From assembly GCA_030268105.1 (NCBI GenBank), contig BSDZ01000005.1:248001-312000 (forward strand): a stretch of 64,000 nucleotides of DNA, in the 5' to 3' direction. Positions 1 to 12,848 of the stretch are shown one piece after another. A program made the translations under genes and the position numbers. Positions within the stretch are counted from its first letter, which is position 1, and each line of letters begins with the position of its first letter. The notes below the pieces were generated by a model that made no database searches, was not told where the DNA came from, and saw nothing but the letters and a program-made list of their open reading frames with translations. The stretch comes from Volvox africanus (Eukaryota > Chlorophyta > Chlorophyceae > Chlamydomonadales > Volvocaceae).

Positions 1-3000
1 ACATAATACCATCAGGCTACATGGGGGCACAGACATCCTTCTAAGCTAGACGCATTTTCATCTCAGGGGTTTAACACTGCACCCCAATGCGCTTTATTCT
101 TTGGGTTTTGGATATCCACGCCGCGTTTTGTGGGCTGATACACTGGGTGCGGGTATCTCCGTGCCGTGGACTTGTAAGCTTAGTCCACGCCATAATGTTC
201 GATTTACAGTCGCTGTCCTTCCGTTATGTTTCAGGTATGGGACCCCAAGATGAGAACTGTGCGATTTAGGGTGGATAGCCAGATCCTATTGTTGTGGCTC
301 TGTGACTAGCCAAATACCGCTCTCAATCCATCTGTGCCACAGGTTTGGAGGTTGCTCCTAGTGGGAGGAACACGTGAACACTGCCAGCTCATGGCACCTG
401 ATAGTGGCCGTGTCTTCGAGCAGGAGAGAAGGCTGCAAACACTGAGGCGGCCTGGCTCCACTTCATTAAACCCCAGCGCCAACCTGCTGTAACGACGTAT
501 GCAACTGCGTCTCTCAGCACGCTCCTGATGAGTTTCAAAGCATGGCACGGATGATCCAGTTGTTTTATGTGCATACAGGGGGATTGGGTTTATGTGCTAA
601 TCAGGCTAGTGCGATAGATATGCATGGGCATTGGATGACATGTGAACGGAGACAGTTAAACTTCAGTTTCGAAAAGCGAAATTGGGTCTCTGGAGTTGCA
701 AAGCAGATTATAACTTAGATACATTAAATTCAGCTGCCAGCCTTGCAGCGTAGTTCTGTGTCCTGGTTGCTAGCTGGTGATGTGATGATAGAACCTCGGA
801 AAACAATGCGGCTTCTGAATTACAAGTTTCGAAGCTGGTGGACTACCGTGCATCATGTCTAATATATTTTTAGGTCTTGCCCTTTCAATGGCGAATCCTT
901 GAGAGGATTACATCTTCCTCTTACGACAGGTGCCAACCCCATCCCTCCCTGAAGAAGTTCTTGTGAGTAAACTAAAAAAACTAACGAAGCGAAGTCGGCT
1001 GATACCCAATGTCCGCCTTGCCGCTATCATGGCACACCATACAGTTGCATAAGTATAAGTATATGCCGCAAGGCCCCGGACTCGGATATCACATGGCTGC
1101 GATCATCCTCGAGCAGCGTACCTACTAAGGCATAATAAGTAAGACACGAAAAAACAAGTGAATTTAACACGAAAATAGAAAACAGATATATACAACCCTT
1201 CGACGTTAAGGGTCACGTCAAAAACCGCCATCGCCAATCCATTTCCCTCTCGCAACTGAACACGCCACCCCACTCCCACGTCCGTCCCTGCATGTACCCG
1301 CGGACGACCCCCTTCTTAGCCCAACCCCTCTGCCGCTCTTGATTCCCGGCTCCCATCACCACACGCTATTTTAGGCGTTGTGCCCCTCCCTGTACCCGTG
1401 CCCACCCCTCCGTACCCCGTAACTCAACTTTCCCCCACTCCGACGTGCCCCCACAAAGGCATCTATTGCCTCCGTGATAGCGGACAAAAAACAAAACACG
1501 CGGACGCCATAGGCATATCAAGCAAAACACCCACAAACCATGCAAAACAAAACACACCAAAAAGACATCGCCCATGGTGATTGCGTTCCCCCCATTTCCG
1601 TCGCCACTCTTTCCCTACCGTACCTCCGACCCCCGCCACCGTACCTTTCCACTCCATCCCCTCCCCCACGTCCGTCCCTGGATATCTTCCCCGACCCCTC
1701 CCCGTCGTACTACAGTGCCAAATGGGCCATGCGCCCCTTAGCCACAAAGAAGATGACAAGATGTACACAAAACACAGTGCGGAAATTTATAACATGCAAA
1801 AAAGTAGGCTTGTAGTAGTTTTCGTTTCTCCCCATCCCTGTGTCAAGGGCCTCCCAACTACTCTCAACACGGTTCCCCTGCACATATCCGCGTACTCACT
1901 CAGAGCGGATCGAGTGGGCTACTTGCTCCACCCTCAAAGGGCCCACGTACACACTCCCAGCTTCGTCGAAGCTGCGTCGAAGCGCCCAGTGGTGGCTTCA
2001 AGAAGTGCACTGCTGCTGCTTCTGCTGGCAGCAGGCCTGCCGCCAGCAGCAGTTAACTTCGTGAACCACTGGGGACCTTTTTTCCACCCGGGGGGCAAGT
2101 AGGAGTGCCGTCCTACTTGCCCCATCACACAGTATGGTGGCGGCCGCTCCTGCTCTCCAGGTGCAGTAGTGAGGGCCATACCTGCGCGCACACATGCAGT
2201 AAGATATGTGATAAGTGTTGTTGCGTAGGGTCACGTACGTACAAAACCCATGAGTGAAGACGACCGCACGGACATAGATGGTGATAAAAATCACGGTTGA
2301 CGCCTCCAAATGACAGCGTTATGGTTCAAGTCCGCAAACTGACGCCACCGCATGCACTTACACGCAAGAGGGTGCTCCTCTATAGCTCCTTTCGTCAAGT
2401 TAAGCTTCCCGCCCTCTCCGCAACATCACATGGCTTCTTCCTCAGCAACCACAAACCATTATCACCAGACTTTGCGGATCCAAGACCTTCATCTGACAAG
2501 CCGAAGTCCGAACTCGCTCGTACAGCAGGCCGCTCATCACCACCGGCAGCGCGTGGTCCACCGTAGAGCTGACCCGGAGCACAATCGTCAGCGCCAGGGG
2601 ACGCATACCAGGTGTCAACCGCTTCAGGTCTACCAGTTGCTGCCTTATAGCGGCCCCAATTGCATCCCATGGCCCAGCGGCAGAAACCCCAGCCATGGAC
2701 CGACAGGTCCCAGAGGCTGTTGTGGTTGACATTGTCACTGATATCAACAGCGGCTCCGGCGGGGCTCCAGCGCATGGTAGTCAAGACGGCCGCTGGCGCT
2801 GGCGCGGACGCCTCCGTTACATGGACAGCCGCGCGGGTAGCGTTGGCTTCCGATGGCAGCGGAAGCTGCTGTCGCGTCCGGCGAGAGAACCACCTGCAGC
2901 GGCTGCGCTACATGGCTCGCCAGCGCGGCAATGGCCACAGGCTGCTAGCGGTGCATGGACATGAGTGCAGGGCAAGACAGGATGTTGCTGCAGACGCCCT

Positions 3001-3699
3001 CCTCTATGACGTCGTTCCTTATCTTGTCCTTACGCTGCATAGGATTCCGGTCTCCACTTCCTACCGCGTTAAATTTATCTTATGACAGAGATGTGATTAC
3101 TTAACGAACCTATGTATCTTTAGGGGTGTATATAGTTGTTCTCGGCTAGTCGGCTTTAATAACTGTTGCCCTAACTGACATCAGTTTCTTGTCGCCTGTC
3201 TTCCTGATTGTTATCCTTACATCTTATGCATAAACCTTAACGATGCAATAACCGCTCTTTACAGGATTACGACTTCGTAATGGACTCCAGGAAGGCTGTC
3301 ATTGGGGTTGAGGAGTCCAGTTGGGCGTGCCAAACAAATTTTTGAGCATGTGTCCGGTTATTGTATTGCCGCTTGAATGAAAGTTGGGAAGTAGGCTTTG
3401 GAAGCTGTTTGTCAAAGCTTAGCATCAATATTTTAAGCTTTTGCCTACTCCACAGATGCTTTTCGAAGGACTTTAATTCTTTTTTCCTAAGGATAACTAA
3501 CATGTTGGACCTTTTAAGTGAAGTATGCAGTATTTGAAAACCAAGCTATTCGCTGGAGTAGAGAACTATCGCACCTGTCGTCAGCATATCCTTGCGGCAA
3601 CATTAATCTACTTAAGTGTTTGAATCTAGGACAAGTTGGCGCATACCAGCTGTGCCAGCCGCCAAGTGATGCTGCTTTGATCTTCATTTTCGGAGAGCT
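1..3699. other. Intergenic region left of the CID gene
   Basis: I see no convincing gene here. Several overlapping open frames lie in the GC-rich part (about 1,580-3,080), but none shows a recognisable domain and they compete on both strands. The stretch 1,200-1,700 is C-rich and contains degenerate repeats of a CCACGTCCGTCCCTG-like motif near 1,277 and 1,666. A clean hairpin at 2092-2123 is listed separately. The last few hundred bases should hold the promoter and 5' UTR of the gene starting at 3700; no TATA box is obvious. Confidence 0.5.
2092..2123. repeat. Short perfect inverted repeat (hairpin)
   Basis: Arms GGGGCAAGTAGGA (2092-2104) and TCCTACTTGCCCC (2111-2123) are exact reverse complements around a 6-base spacer. 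It lies just after an imperfect CTGCTGGCAG/CTGCCGCCAGCAG inverted repeat near 2,022-2,055. It could be the tip of a foldback element or a hairpin in an unannotated transcript. No neighbouring gene explains it. Confidence 0.6.
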
Positions 3700-6600
3700 A
3701 TGTCGGGCGGCGGGATGAACGTTAATCGAGAAAGTCTTGTACAAAGGCTCCAAAGCCTGAATGTTAGCCAACAGTCTATTGAGTCCACCTCGAAGTGGTG
3801 CCTGTTTTACATCAAGGATGCCAAGTCAGTGGTCAACATCTGGCTGGAGGAGTTTGGACGGACAACGGCGGAACGGAGGATAGCGTTCCTGTATCTTGCA
3901 AATCACATCTTACAGGTGCGGAGCGATTTTGCTTCCTGGTGCGCTTCTGCTCAGTTGCGGAGACCCATACCAATGAACGTCAGCGACCCATGGCCTCTTT
4001 TGCTGTGAGCGCATATCATCGCCTTTTTACCGAATGATCACACCAATACATTCCCACTCTGGCTAGGTTGCGCATTATCCCTGAGCCCGCCCTACTTGCA
4101 CTCGGTGCGTCAACCGCTCCTCGCAGCCGCTGTCTCTCATCCCTCGGGCTCTCTTCTGTTCCTTTCTTAGGAGGGTCGTAAGAAGGGTCGCGAGTTCGCG
4201 GACGAATTTTTTCGCGTGTTACCCAAAGCGCTCGCCTCCGTCAGCCGGTCGTCGGACTCCAAGCTCCGTAATTCTGCAAAACGGCTGGTGGATATTTGGG
4301 ATGAGCGCAAGGTGGGACACAAAGCAACTATATTTGTTTGGGTCTTTTAAATTTATGCCTACACAAAACACCAACTAAAGGTTAACCAAGGGTATCCCAC
4401 TGTTCGGAAACGCTTCATGATGTGTCGTCTGTTGCTTTTACAGGGAAGGAATGGGGATAGCAGAGTAAGGACACTAGGGATCCGGAGTGGGGTCTACAAG
4501 CGGGCTGGGGGCAAATTAAAGTAAAAAGCAGGTCGAGTTTGGATGCGGGTTTTGGATTAAAACTTTTTTTGCCGTGCAGGTATTCGGATCCTCCCAGGTC
4601 CGGGTGCTGAAGGAGCACCTAAACGGAAGCGGGGGAGGAGGCACTCCAACGAAGCCCGGCAGTGGCGGCGGCATCGCAGCTGCCGACGGTGCTCCTGGCA
4701 GCTCCAGTGGAGGTGCTAACAATGATATGGACCGCCGTAAGCTGACGGCGGTAGGCAGTCTGGCGGATGTCTTGTACGAGGTGGCCAACGCGGCAGCGCG
4801 CAGCAGCGAGTGGCAGACAAAGTGCCTGCAAATCAAGGCGGTGAGGCGGGTCGCGGAAAAGGGAGCAAAGTCATGCCCCGTCCACGTACGTGTGCACACG
4901 TATGTGCGTGGGAAGGGGGCTGGTGCCAAGCTGGCTGGGTGAGAAGTCTGGCTGCTAGAACATAGGGCCCGGCGTTGATGCCGGTGCATCCAGGCTGTTT
5001 TCAAGTAAAGACACGGAGGGAACTGGTGGTTGGGGCCTGCTTGGGGTTTGTCAGCGGACGGGCGTGCTCAAATGGGGTCGTAGGATGCGGCCCCGATTTC
5101 AGAATGGTGAGAGAGGGGGCAGTAAGGGTCTGAAGGGAGGGGCGGTAGGAGGCGGAGGTGTGGCGTGCAGTGCACGCCACACCTCTCTCTCCTGGTGCTC
5201 GAGTGTAGAGTTTTCATCCTATGCATGGCAAACGGGTTACGATGGCAGGCATATATTGGATTGCTGGTTGCAAAGACCCTCCGCCCGCCTCAGTATCTCC
5301 ATCGTTCGTTAGCTTGTCGTCTTCCCCGGATCCTCGAGCCCTGCACGTGCACGTCGGCATCCCCTTCTCCGGACGGACCGGCAACCGTCGGCCGCCTCCG
5401 CGTCTCTGAAACCTAACGTCTCCCTCGCCGCTACTACTGGCGCTGCTGTCTCCATTAACCTCCGCCAGAACGTGTCCTCCATAGACGCATCTCTTCCGGA
5501 CGTGGTGGCGGCTCGCACCACTCTGGCCACCGCACTCGAGTGCCTCAAAGCGGAAAGCGAACGGCGGAAGAAGGCGGTCACTTACATCCGCATGCACCTG
5601 TCGCAGCAGGTAATCGGGGGCAGATGGCGAGGTGCCGGGTGCAAGTTGCAGGGTGAGGGGAAATCTGAAAGATCTTTTTCAGGGAGTTTAGGGTTTTCAA
5701 AAGACAACTTTGTATGCTGTGCCCCATTTCACGCATGTGTCCATCGGACCATCACTTACCAACAAGCAATCGCTCGCTCACTGTTATTTTTGCATTCCTT
5801 CTCTTTGTTCTTTGGCCTCATCTTCGCAGGAGGATAGTCTCAAGCGGACTGAGGACGCTCATGCGGCACTTGTTGCCCAGAAGGCGGAACTGGACGAGCG
5901 CCACGCAGCACTGTTGAAGCAGGTGAGGCCACTACTGCTGGGAGCGGGATCGAGCTGGTCGGGTGGTGAAACGGTCGTGAACGAGTTGCGGCGCGGTAAT
6001 GAATGACTCAATCGGTCGGGCCGGAAGCGGATGGCACAAGTTAATTAAGAGGCTGATGTCGGTGAAGGAATACATTTCTTCAGTTCATCTCGGAGTGTGG
6101 CAGGGAGGGACATGTAGTGCGAGGATGCAGCGTGAGGGAAGAAGTAATTTGTCTAAGTGCAGTGCTGTTGCGACCTTCTCGCCTTTGTGCGTATAGGTTT
6201 GGATATCATGCGAGGGCGTAAAGGGGCAATCTCTCATCAAATAAGCAAGGATAACGCCGTTGGTGTTCCAAGGGCTTCTGGAATCTTGCCTGCTGATAAC
6301 TGTCTTGTTTCATTGCCTCTCCCATTTGATACGCTTACAGGAGCAGGAGCAACAGGAGCGTGAGCAGCGGGAACGGGAAAGGGAACGGGAAAGGGAAAGG
6401 GAGCGTGAGCGGGAGATGAATGAAGCCATGAAGCAACAAGAGCAGCAACAGCAGCAACAGTTTCAGCAGCAGCAGCAGCAAGTTTCCATGGGCGCTATGG
6501 GGACCGAGGGTCCCGCGGCGTTTCTGGGCATTCCACCGGTGAGCTGGATGGTGACATCTGGGTAAAGCGATTGTCAGAGAACGACGAAAGGGGGTTTGGG

Positions 6601-8603
6601 AAGTCTGGGGAAAGAGGCGGGCTCAAAGGCGTGCGGGTGATAGTATGATGTGCATGATCTGGCTGTTGAAGGTGTGAAGGTACCTCCGCGACTTCTTTAG
6701 GTTGTAGACCGTCCAACGTGCGAAGGTGAGGGCGCAGTCTCAACTGAGGTTTGCCGGTAGTGTTGCAGAAAGGGGAAATGGGACGGAGAGAACAGCCGCA
6801 CACGCTTTCTGCTGTCCATATCGACATGTTATCCTGCTTCATATCCTGACTGTGCGTGCATTAATCACCAGCCAACCCTTTGTTGTGTGCTGCCCCAATG
6901 CTGGACCCTAGGGCGGTATGCCCGGTATGCCGCCCATGATGCCGCCGCCCTTCCCGCTGCCGGGAATGGACCCCACCGTACCGCCCTTTGGTCTGCCCGG
7001 CATGCCGCCCTTCCCCGGGGCGCTGCTGGGACCTGGAGCTCCCCCTGGCATGAACCCGCTCGCGGCGCTGGCGGGGGCTCCAGGCATGAACCCGCTGGGG
7101 CCCCTGCCCCCCTTCCTGGGACCTTTGCCCGGTATGAATCTCAGCATGCCGCATCCACCAGGGATGAACTCCCTGGGGGGGGGAGGGGGTCCACCTGGTG
7201 GCGGAATGGGCCAGCTTCCCAGCGGCCTTCCAGACCTCGCCGGTGCGCTGTCTGCTCTCAGTGCATCGGGGTTTGGAGGTAGCGGCGGAGGTGACTCCGG
7301 GGCGGCAGGGAATGGGCCCCAGCCACCGCAGCAGCAGATGCTGCAGCCTCAGGGGTCAGGGTTACAGCAGCAGTCCTCAGGGGGGGTCATGCCGCAGGGC
7401 CCCGGGCAACCGCCGCAGGGGGCTCCGCCGCCTGTTGGGTTGCAACACCCTCATGCCGGCCCTGGGCAGCCGCCACCTCAGCCGTCGCAAGGTGATTCTA
7501 ATATGTCAGTTTGCATCGGAATGGGGCCTAACGGTGCTCAGGGTGGAAAACGGTACATGGGCTGTGGGGAGGAGGTGACTTTGGATAGGTAATCCAGCAA
7601 CGGGAAAACGGAGGATTCATGCTTTTGCACGAATGGTGGACATGTCCAATGAATGTTGCACTTGGGTTTAGGGCTTGGGATGACACTCTGTGCTTCTGGC
7701 GGACTGTCCCTGCCCACATTTAGGGTTTAACTCTCAGCCGCAGCTCTAGCTCGCGTTGCCTGTTGTGAACCTGGTCGAATGTCGGCTCAATTGTGTGCAG
7801 GGATGGGACATCCTCAACCGGTAGCGCCACCACAGCACCTACCCGGAGGCCCTGGCCACCAGCACACGCCTGGCGGACCGGCAGGCATTGGCGGGCCGCC
7901 GCCGCCATCGCATCTGCACCTGCACCCGCACCCCCAGGCATCAGCGGGTCCTGGTGCCAACAGCTTGGCCGCAGCAGGCCCGGGGGCTCCAGGACCAATA
8001 ACAGCCGTTGGGCCGCCGCCACTTGATCCTGCTGGTATCGACCAGCTGGCGGCAGCATTGGCCAACAACTCCGACCAGACGGCGATGCTGCTGGCGAATG
8101 CCTTTGCGAGCATGAGCCAGGTGCGCGAGTGCAATGGGCCTGGCAGCAATGCGTTTCATTCACAAACTCGATGGTGTGAGACGTGTGCCCGTCCTGCGAA
8201 TGCGATCCCTGTCCTGCCATCCACGCGGGTCGTTTCATTGTGGTGCTGTACTGTGACTGTGCGAGCCTCACATTTGCTTGCTTCGCTGGGCTCGCAGGAG
8301 GAGCGCGACAGGCTGGGGGCAAACCTCGGTGACATGCTGGGTTCTGGTGGTGGTGGAGGCCCGGGGCCGCACGGGCTGCAGCCGCCTGGACATCCCCATC
8401 CTTCCCACCCGCCACCACAACCTCATCCATCCCAGCAGTTTCAGCCGCATCACCATCATCATCACCATCCATCACACCACCACCCACCGCAGCCGCAGCA
8501 GCCTGTGGACCACGGTATGGGCGGCGGCTTTGGTGGGAGTCCCATGAGCAACGGTGATGGCGACACCATGGATGCCCCATATGACCCAGAGTTCCCAGAC
8601 TAA
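3700..8603 (+). CDS. CID-domain protein (RPRD/Rtt103-like, RNA polymerase II CTD-interacting)
   Basis: Nine exons are proposed: 3700-3915, 4171-4311, 4580-4840 (or 4885), about 5313-5609, 5830-5922, 6341-6538, 6912-7491, 7801-8120 and 8298-8603, giving about 803 residues. Exons 1-3 encode a textbook CID right-handed superhelix: a WCLFYIKDAK helix, IAFLYLANHILQ, and RLVDIWDERKVFG, about residues 5-130. Known CIDs bind phosphorylated heptad repeats of the Pol II tail and act in 3'-end processing and termination, so nuclear action is expected. Residues about 270-370 form a charged coiled coil, including an E/R run and a Q run. After that the protein is rich in Pro, Gly and Met with repeated PGMNPL-type motifs, and the C-terminus has a His-rich stretch. 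The intron 3/4 boundaries are the weak point: two donors keep frame and the 5313 acceptor is inferred from a stop just upstream. The other junctions have matching phases. Confidence 0.85.
5155..5185. repeat. Perfect palindrome inside an intron of the CID gene
   Basis: Arms GAGGTGTGGCGTGCA (5155-5169) and TGCACGCCACACCTC (5171-5185) pair perfectly around a single central G. It lies in intron 3, about 130 bases before the inferred acceptor. A 15-bp perfect stem is much stronger than expected by chance; its function is unknown. Confidence 0.7.
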
Positions 8604-10334
8604 GTCTTTATGTAGCTGTCCGTTCTCCAACTCCCCGGGTGCTTGGTGCTGTCGACTTCGACAAGGGTTTGTTAGCGGCGGCAATGATTGCGAAGAAGCA
8701 TGGAAGACGGTGCAGACAGTATTGTTGGTGTTATGTCATTGTACATGAACCTATGGCATCATGTTGTCCTATTAATGTGTGACTGTTTGGACTAACAAGG
8801 CGATTCTCTGTAAGTGGTTGTCCCTTCCTGACGGCTATGATTCCTTGGGCATATGACTTTTACGCACAACGCTGCACTGGTGTCTCGTCTAACCCCACAT
8901 CTCCTAGCACATTTGTGCCATCCTTTGCATTGCAATTACCACCATGTATGGGGGATGGCGCTGATGTTGATATTCGTGCTGGTTCGTACATGGAGAGTGA
9001 GGTGGACTTATTCGAATCCAAGAAGTTGGGCCCATGCATGCTCGCTTCATTGTGCTTTGCTTGGCACCATAATGTCCATCTCGACTGCAAGATGCAAAAC
9101 AGGACAGTGTTTGGAGACATACATTATCGTCATGAGATAAACCCCGTTCAGGGGACGCACCTGAATGCTGTGTCATTAGCAAGGCCGCTGCTTACTATGT
9201 ATGCGGGATCTCGGCAACTGATTTGACTGAGTGACGACCTTTTTGAGATCAGCAGCAAGAACCTTGTGGTCTCTGAGGTCCATATGAACACATGCTGAAT
9301 GAACATGATGGTGATCTGTTCCGTCACTAATGACCATCCAAACCATTCTGGTGGTGCAAATTGTTTCGTAGAATGAGACGAGAATAGGGTGAAACAGTGT
9401 TACTGCCCTGATGTACGTAAGTGATTGCATGACCTTGCTCGCTGAATGCTGATGAGAGCATGGTTTACCATTCGTGTTTGCTTCTGGTATCAATGATGTG
9501 AGTGGATGTAGTATTCACACGCTAATTCCAGCTAGATCCGCGGCCCACTACTTTGGCTTCTGGGTATCAAATGATCTGTGCTGTAATATTGCATTTTGAC
9601 ATAACACAACCGCAGTTCAGGCCATATGCTTAATCTGCAGGCATCTTGCCTTGTACCGTTGTACTTCTCACTATCTATATGATGGAGGGGAGTTGCACAT
9701 TAGGTTTGCTGAAGTGAAATTGCTGAACAGTGGACCACTGAACGGGTCTCTACCAGGTAGTATAGGCAAAACATATCATGTGTAATATGTATTTTGTGCT
9801 ATAAGAATAGTGGATGGCTTGGGACCACTGTGTTTGGCAGACAATTAGCAGGAGATATATGGAGTAGTTATCTCACGGGTCAGGCAGTATAGGAGAATAT
9901 ACTGCCAAGGGTGAGACATGGTAGGGTGCTCTGCTACTGGATAAACGAGAGAGTTCAGCAGCAGAGCGCTGTATTCTGTCGAACGATTTAGCAGGATATT
10001 TTGAATAGATGACTGAGCAGTGAGATAACGGATTTATTCCAATGCCAGGTGCTGAAGTACCAGTGCAGTATTGCTGCACAGTGCAGATTTATTAAATCAT
10101 GACACGTCTCACACCATTTGATATGCGATATATATGCATCGAAAAGGCCTGTTTCTGCAAGCTTGAAGCCAAATTTAGGGCAATCCTAATGGCGTAGCTT
10201 GTCTCAAAATCGTCCAGTATAGCCATTCCTAGCGTAGGAACTTTCCTATCCGCATGGAGGATATCATGAACTCACTGCATTGCGGGGAGGGGGTACCTGG
10301 CTGGCATCTGGCTTGCAGCTGCATCTAGATACTG
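8604..10334. other. 3' UTR of the CID gene and intergenic DNA
   Basis: This begins with the likely 3' UTR of the CID gene. A TGTAA motif, the usual poly(A) signal in volvocine algae, occurs at 8809-8813, with further TGTAA matches near 9,585 and 9,780. The rest is lower in GC, with only short unconvincing open frames. No RNA gene was seen. Confidence 0.5.
8809..8813 (+). terminator. Candidate poly(A) signal (TGTAA) of the CID gene
   Basis: TGTAA lies about 205 bases after the CID stop codon. In Chlamydomonas and Volvox this pentamer commonly precedes cleavage. It is short and could occur by chance. Confidence 0.35.
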
Positions 10335-10601
10335 TCAAAATGGCACCTGGATATCCAGAGCACCCCCCTCAGCCGCATCTAGATACAAACCCATGCTATC
10401 TAAATACCGGTATGACCCTCCAGCAGATACCACTGGATGCTCATGGTGTGTGCTGAACTCAGGAAAATCACTGATTTTAGAGAACCTTACATTAGGGAAT
10501 GGAATAGGGTGTCCCAAAATACCGTGGAAGGTCGAGACTGTCAGGTTGTAGCCACAGGATAAGCAAAAACCCCTGTTTATCGTGTTGTATCCCTCGTGCA
10601 C
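10335..10601 (-). repeat. Dispersed repeat family A, copy 1 (reverse orientation)
   Basis: Read on the minus strand, this segment aligns along most of its length with 17826-18060 and 37925-38170. Shared landmarks are a CCTGTGGC..CCTG block, a CGACCTTCC..GG block, a GGG(A)CACCCTATTCC block and a TTCAGCACACACCATGAGCATCC block. The copies are clearly diverged. An 88-codon open frame on the minus strand covers the copy; its translation contains an FSTHH motif also readable at 37925-38170. The origin is probably an old transposon fragment. Confidence 0.65.
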
Positions 10602-10892
10602 TTATCTGCACGTCTAAAAATTAAGTGCCAAATGCTGATTGCTCACAAAACAGACCAAAGCATTCGGACGTGATTTCAGAGACAGTGGAAGACTTCAGGA
10701 GCGAAAAGGTTACAACGTACAGTCCAATAGGTGTGATGCGGTGCAGAACCGACGCCAGGCGATCGTCATCTAACTGGCGGCTATTAATGCTCAGGCTTGG
10801 CTCGGGCCAAACGTAGCGTAATAATATTGACGATTATCCGATTAGAGCTTGGTAAAAGCTTATGTAATTCAGCCATCCTCGCATGTATTATA

Positions 10893-11030
10893 CAACATAC
10901 ACATACACATATACACACACACATATATATATATGTATGCGTGTATATACAAATATATATGTATATATGTGTGTAGGATAGGGGGGTACATCACCCGTGG
11001 CCACTAACCTGGCAGTCCCTACCTTCCCCG

Positions 11031-11067
<37 letters not shown>

Positions 11068-11092
11068 TATATATATAGACATACACATACAC
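10893..11092. repeat. TA/CA microsatellites flanking a truncated family A copy
   Basis: Tracts of CA, TA and TG dinucleotides occupy about 10893-10975 and 11033-11092. Between them (about 10976-11035) lies a short piece of dispersed repeat family A: GGATAGGGGGGTACA, then CACCCGTGGCCACT, then TGGCAGTCCCTACCTTCC. Similarity stops where the second TA tract begins. This piece is in the plus orientation, opposite to the copy at 10335. Confidence 0.6.
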
Positions 11093-11376
11093 GGTACATA
11101 TCTCACCAGATTGTCAATCCACAAGTGTGATAAGCTCTAGCAGGCGTATCACCAATATTATACCATGCAGTATATTTATCATTAACAAGCCTACCCAGCA
11201 TTTATGCAATGTGAACGGCCGAATATCAATATTTGGTTGTCGACTAACCACTGTGGTCATCACACTTCTCACACTTATGCGTCAATCATGCCAGCATTGA
11301 AGTAATAATATAGCAAACGTTATTACTTAACAATTAATGCCATTTTAATGCTCATTAACTACGTATGCCGGCTCGA

Positions 11377-12173
11377 TCAGGGATGGGGGAATACGGTTTT
11401 GGGATATGTAGGGAATGGGGGATGGGGGAATGAGGGATGGGGGATAGGGGGATGGGGGGATGATGGGATGGGGAAACGGAGGGATGGGGGTTGGGGGAAG
11501 GGGGAGATGGGGGATGGGGGAATAAGAGGATAAGGGTTGAGGGGATGGGGGAATGGGGGGGATGGGGGAAGGGGGGGGATGGGAGGAAAGGATGATAGGG
11601 TGATGGGAGGATGAGGGGATGGGGGGATGGGGGGAAGTGGGAATTGAGGTTGGGGGGATGGGGGTTTCGAGATATGTGTGGAACGGGGTTTTGTGTCGAA
11701 GGGGATTGGGAGATGAGGGGACGGTGGGATGGTGGGATGGTGGGATAGGGGTATGGGGGTATGGGGAGATGGGGGTATGGGGGGTTGGGGGGATGCGGGG
11801 ATAGGGGATGGGGGGATGGGGGAATGGGGGGATGCGGGGATGGAGGGATAGAGGGTTGGGGGATGGGGGGATATGGGGATGGGTATTTGGGGGGTGGGGG
11901 CATAGGGGTGGGGGGATGGGATTTAAGGGGGTCGGGGGATGGGGGGATGGGTGTGTGTGGGTCGGGAGAGGGGGAGGGGGGGATAAGGGGAAGAGGTGAG
12001 GCGGGGATGGGGGAATCGGGGGATTGGGAGATGGGGGGATAGGGGGAATGGGGGGAATGCGGGGATGGGGGGATTTGGATTTGGGTGTATGGGGAGTTGG
12101 GGGTTGTATGGAGATGGGGATGTGGGTATGGGGGTATAAAGGTATGGAGGGGGGGGAGGCGGGGAAGGGGGGG
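11377..12173. repeat. G-rich minisatellite (GGGGATGG-type), about 800 bp
   Basis: Degenerate tandem units of GGGGGATGG/GGGGTATGG fill the plus strand almost without C. Runs of three to nine G recur roughly every 5-8 bases, so G-quadruplex potential on this strand is very high. The long proline/serine open frame on the opposite strand (11355-12290) is a by-product of the array and is not called as a gene. Confidence 0.9.
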
Positions 12174-12724
12174 GATCAAATGCATAGAATGCAAACCGTA
12201 TCGGCCTGCTGCATGCCGACCATCCATGTAATGGTTAATTGTTTGGTATTGGGTGTATTCTTTCGCTCTGGATTCCTGACGTCCCATCACCCTGCTTGGC
12301 TGAAAGCGGGGTGCTTTAAATTACTGCCGCACTCACTAGGGGGCTAGACTGCTGATGGATGGATACACAGCGTATGTAGGTCCGCCGTCTCAGTCGGTTG
12401 AGTATTTGGTTAGCTGAAGGTCCTGTCTCTCCTTTTGTCTGTTGGTATTGCATTTCTACGTCCATGCACTGCTCATCCCGGCCCACTGCCACAAATTGAT
12501 ACGGGCACCAATGCATTACGAGTCACTTATTCTCCGTTCTCAGATGCAGCTATGCATCGATCGTTCCTCTCTTTTCTCGTGAGGTACACGAGGTACGCCA
12601 ACTTGGGGCTCACCCATCCCGCTCAGATGCACAGTCGTGTGCATGAGCTGTTGCGTAAGGACGTAAAAAGACAGTTCGTGATGGCATCAAACGGAATTGC
12701 CAGAAGTGTGGTAAGAATGTAGCA

Positions 12725-12848
12725 GGGCTCAAGCTCGCCAGCAGGCGAGGTTAGTGGTAAGTGGGCCGCTGAGGGCGCGGGCCTGAGGAGTGCAACCTAC
12801 GTAGCTACCCTGTACCACTGACATATGCAGGCACAGCAGGCAGCACGC
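12725..12848 (+). repeat. 124-bp dispersed repeat family B, copy 1
   Basis: This 124-bp segment matches 19039-19162 at every base but one, by eye. It opens with a hairpin, CTCGCC-AGCA-GGCGAG. Similarity ends abruptly on both sides. It lies in intergenic DNA; the partner lies in an intron. It could be a short interspersed element or a small structured RNA unit. Confidence 0.8.

Noticed and set aside
2324..2334. GGTTCAAGTCC, which resembles a tRNA B box
   Set aside because: The flanking bases do not form a T stem and no A box or acceptor stem can be paired around it.
11355..12290. 311-codon Pro/Ser/His-rich frame on the minus strand
   Set aside because: It is the complement of the G-rich minisatellite; frame openness comes from the repeat.
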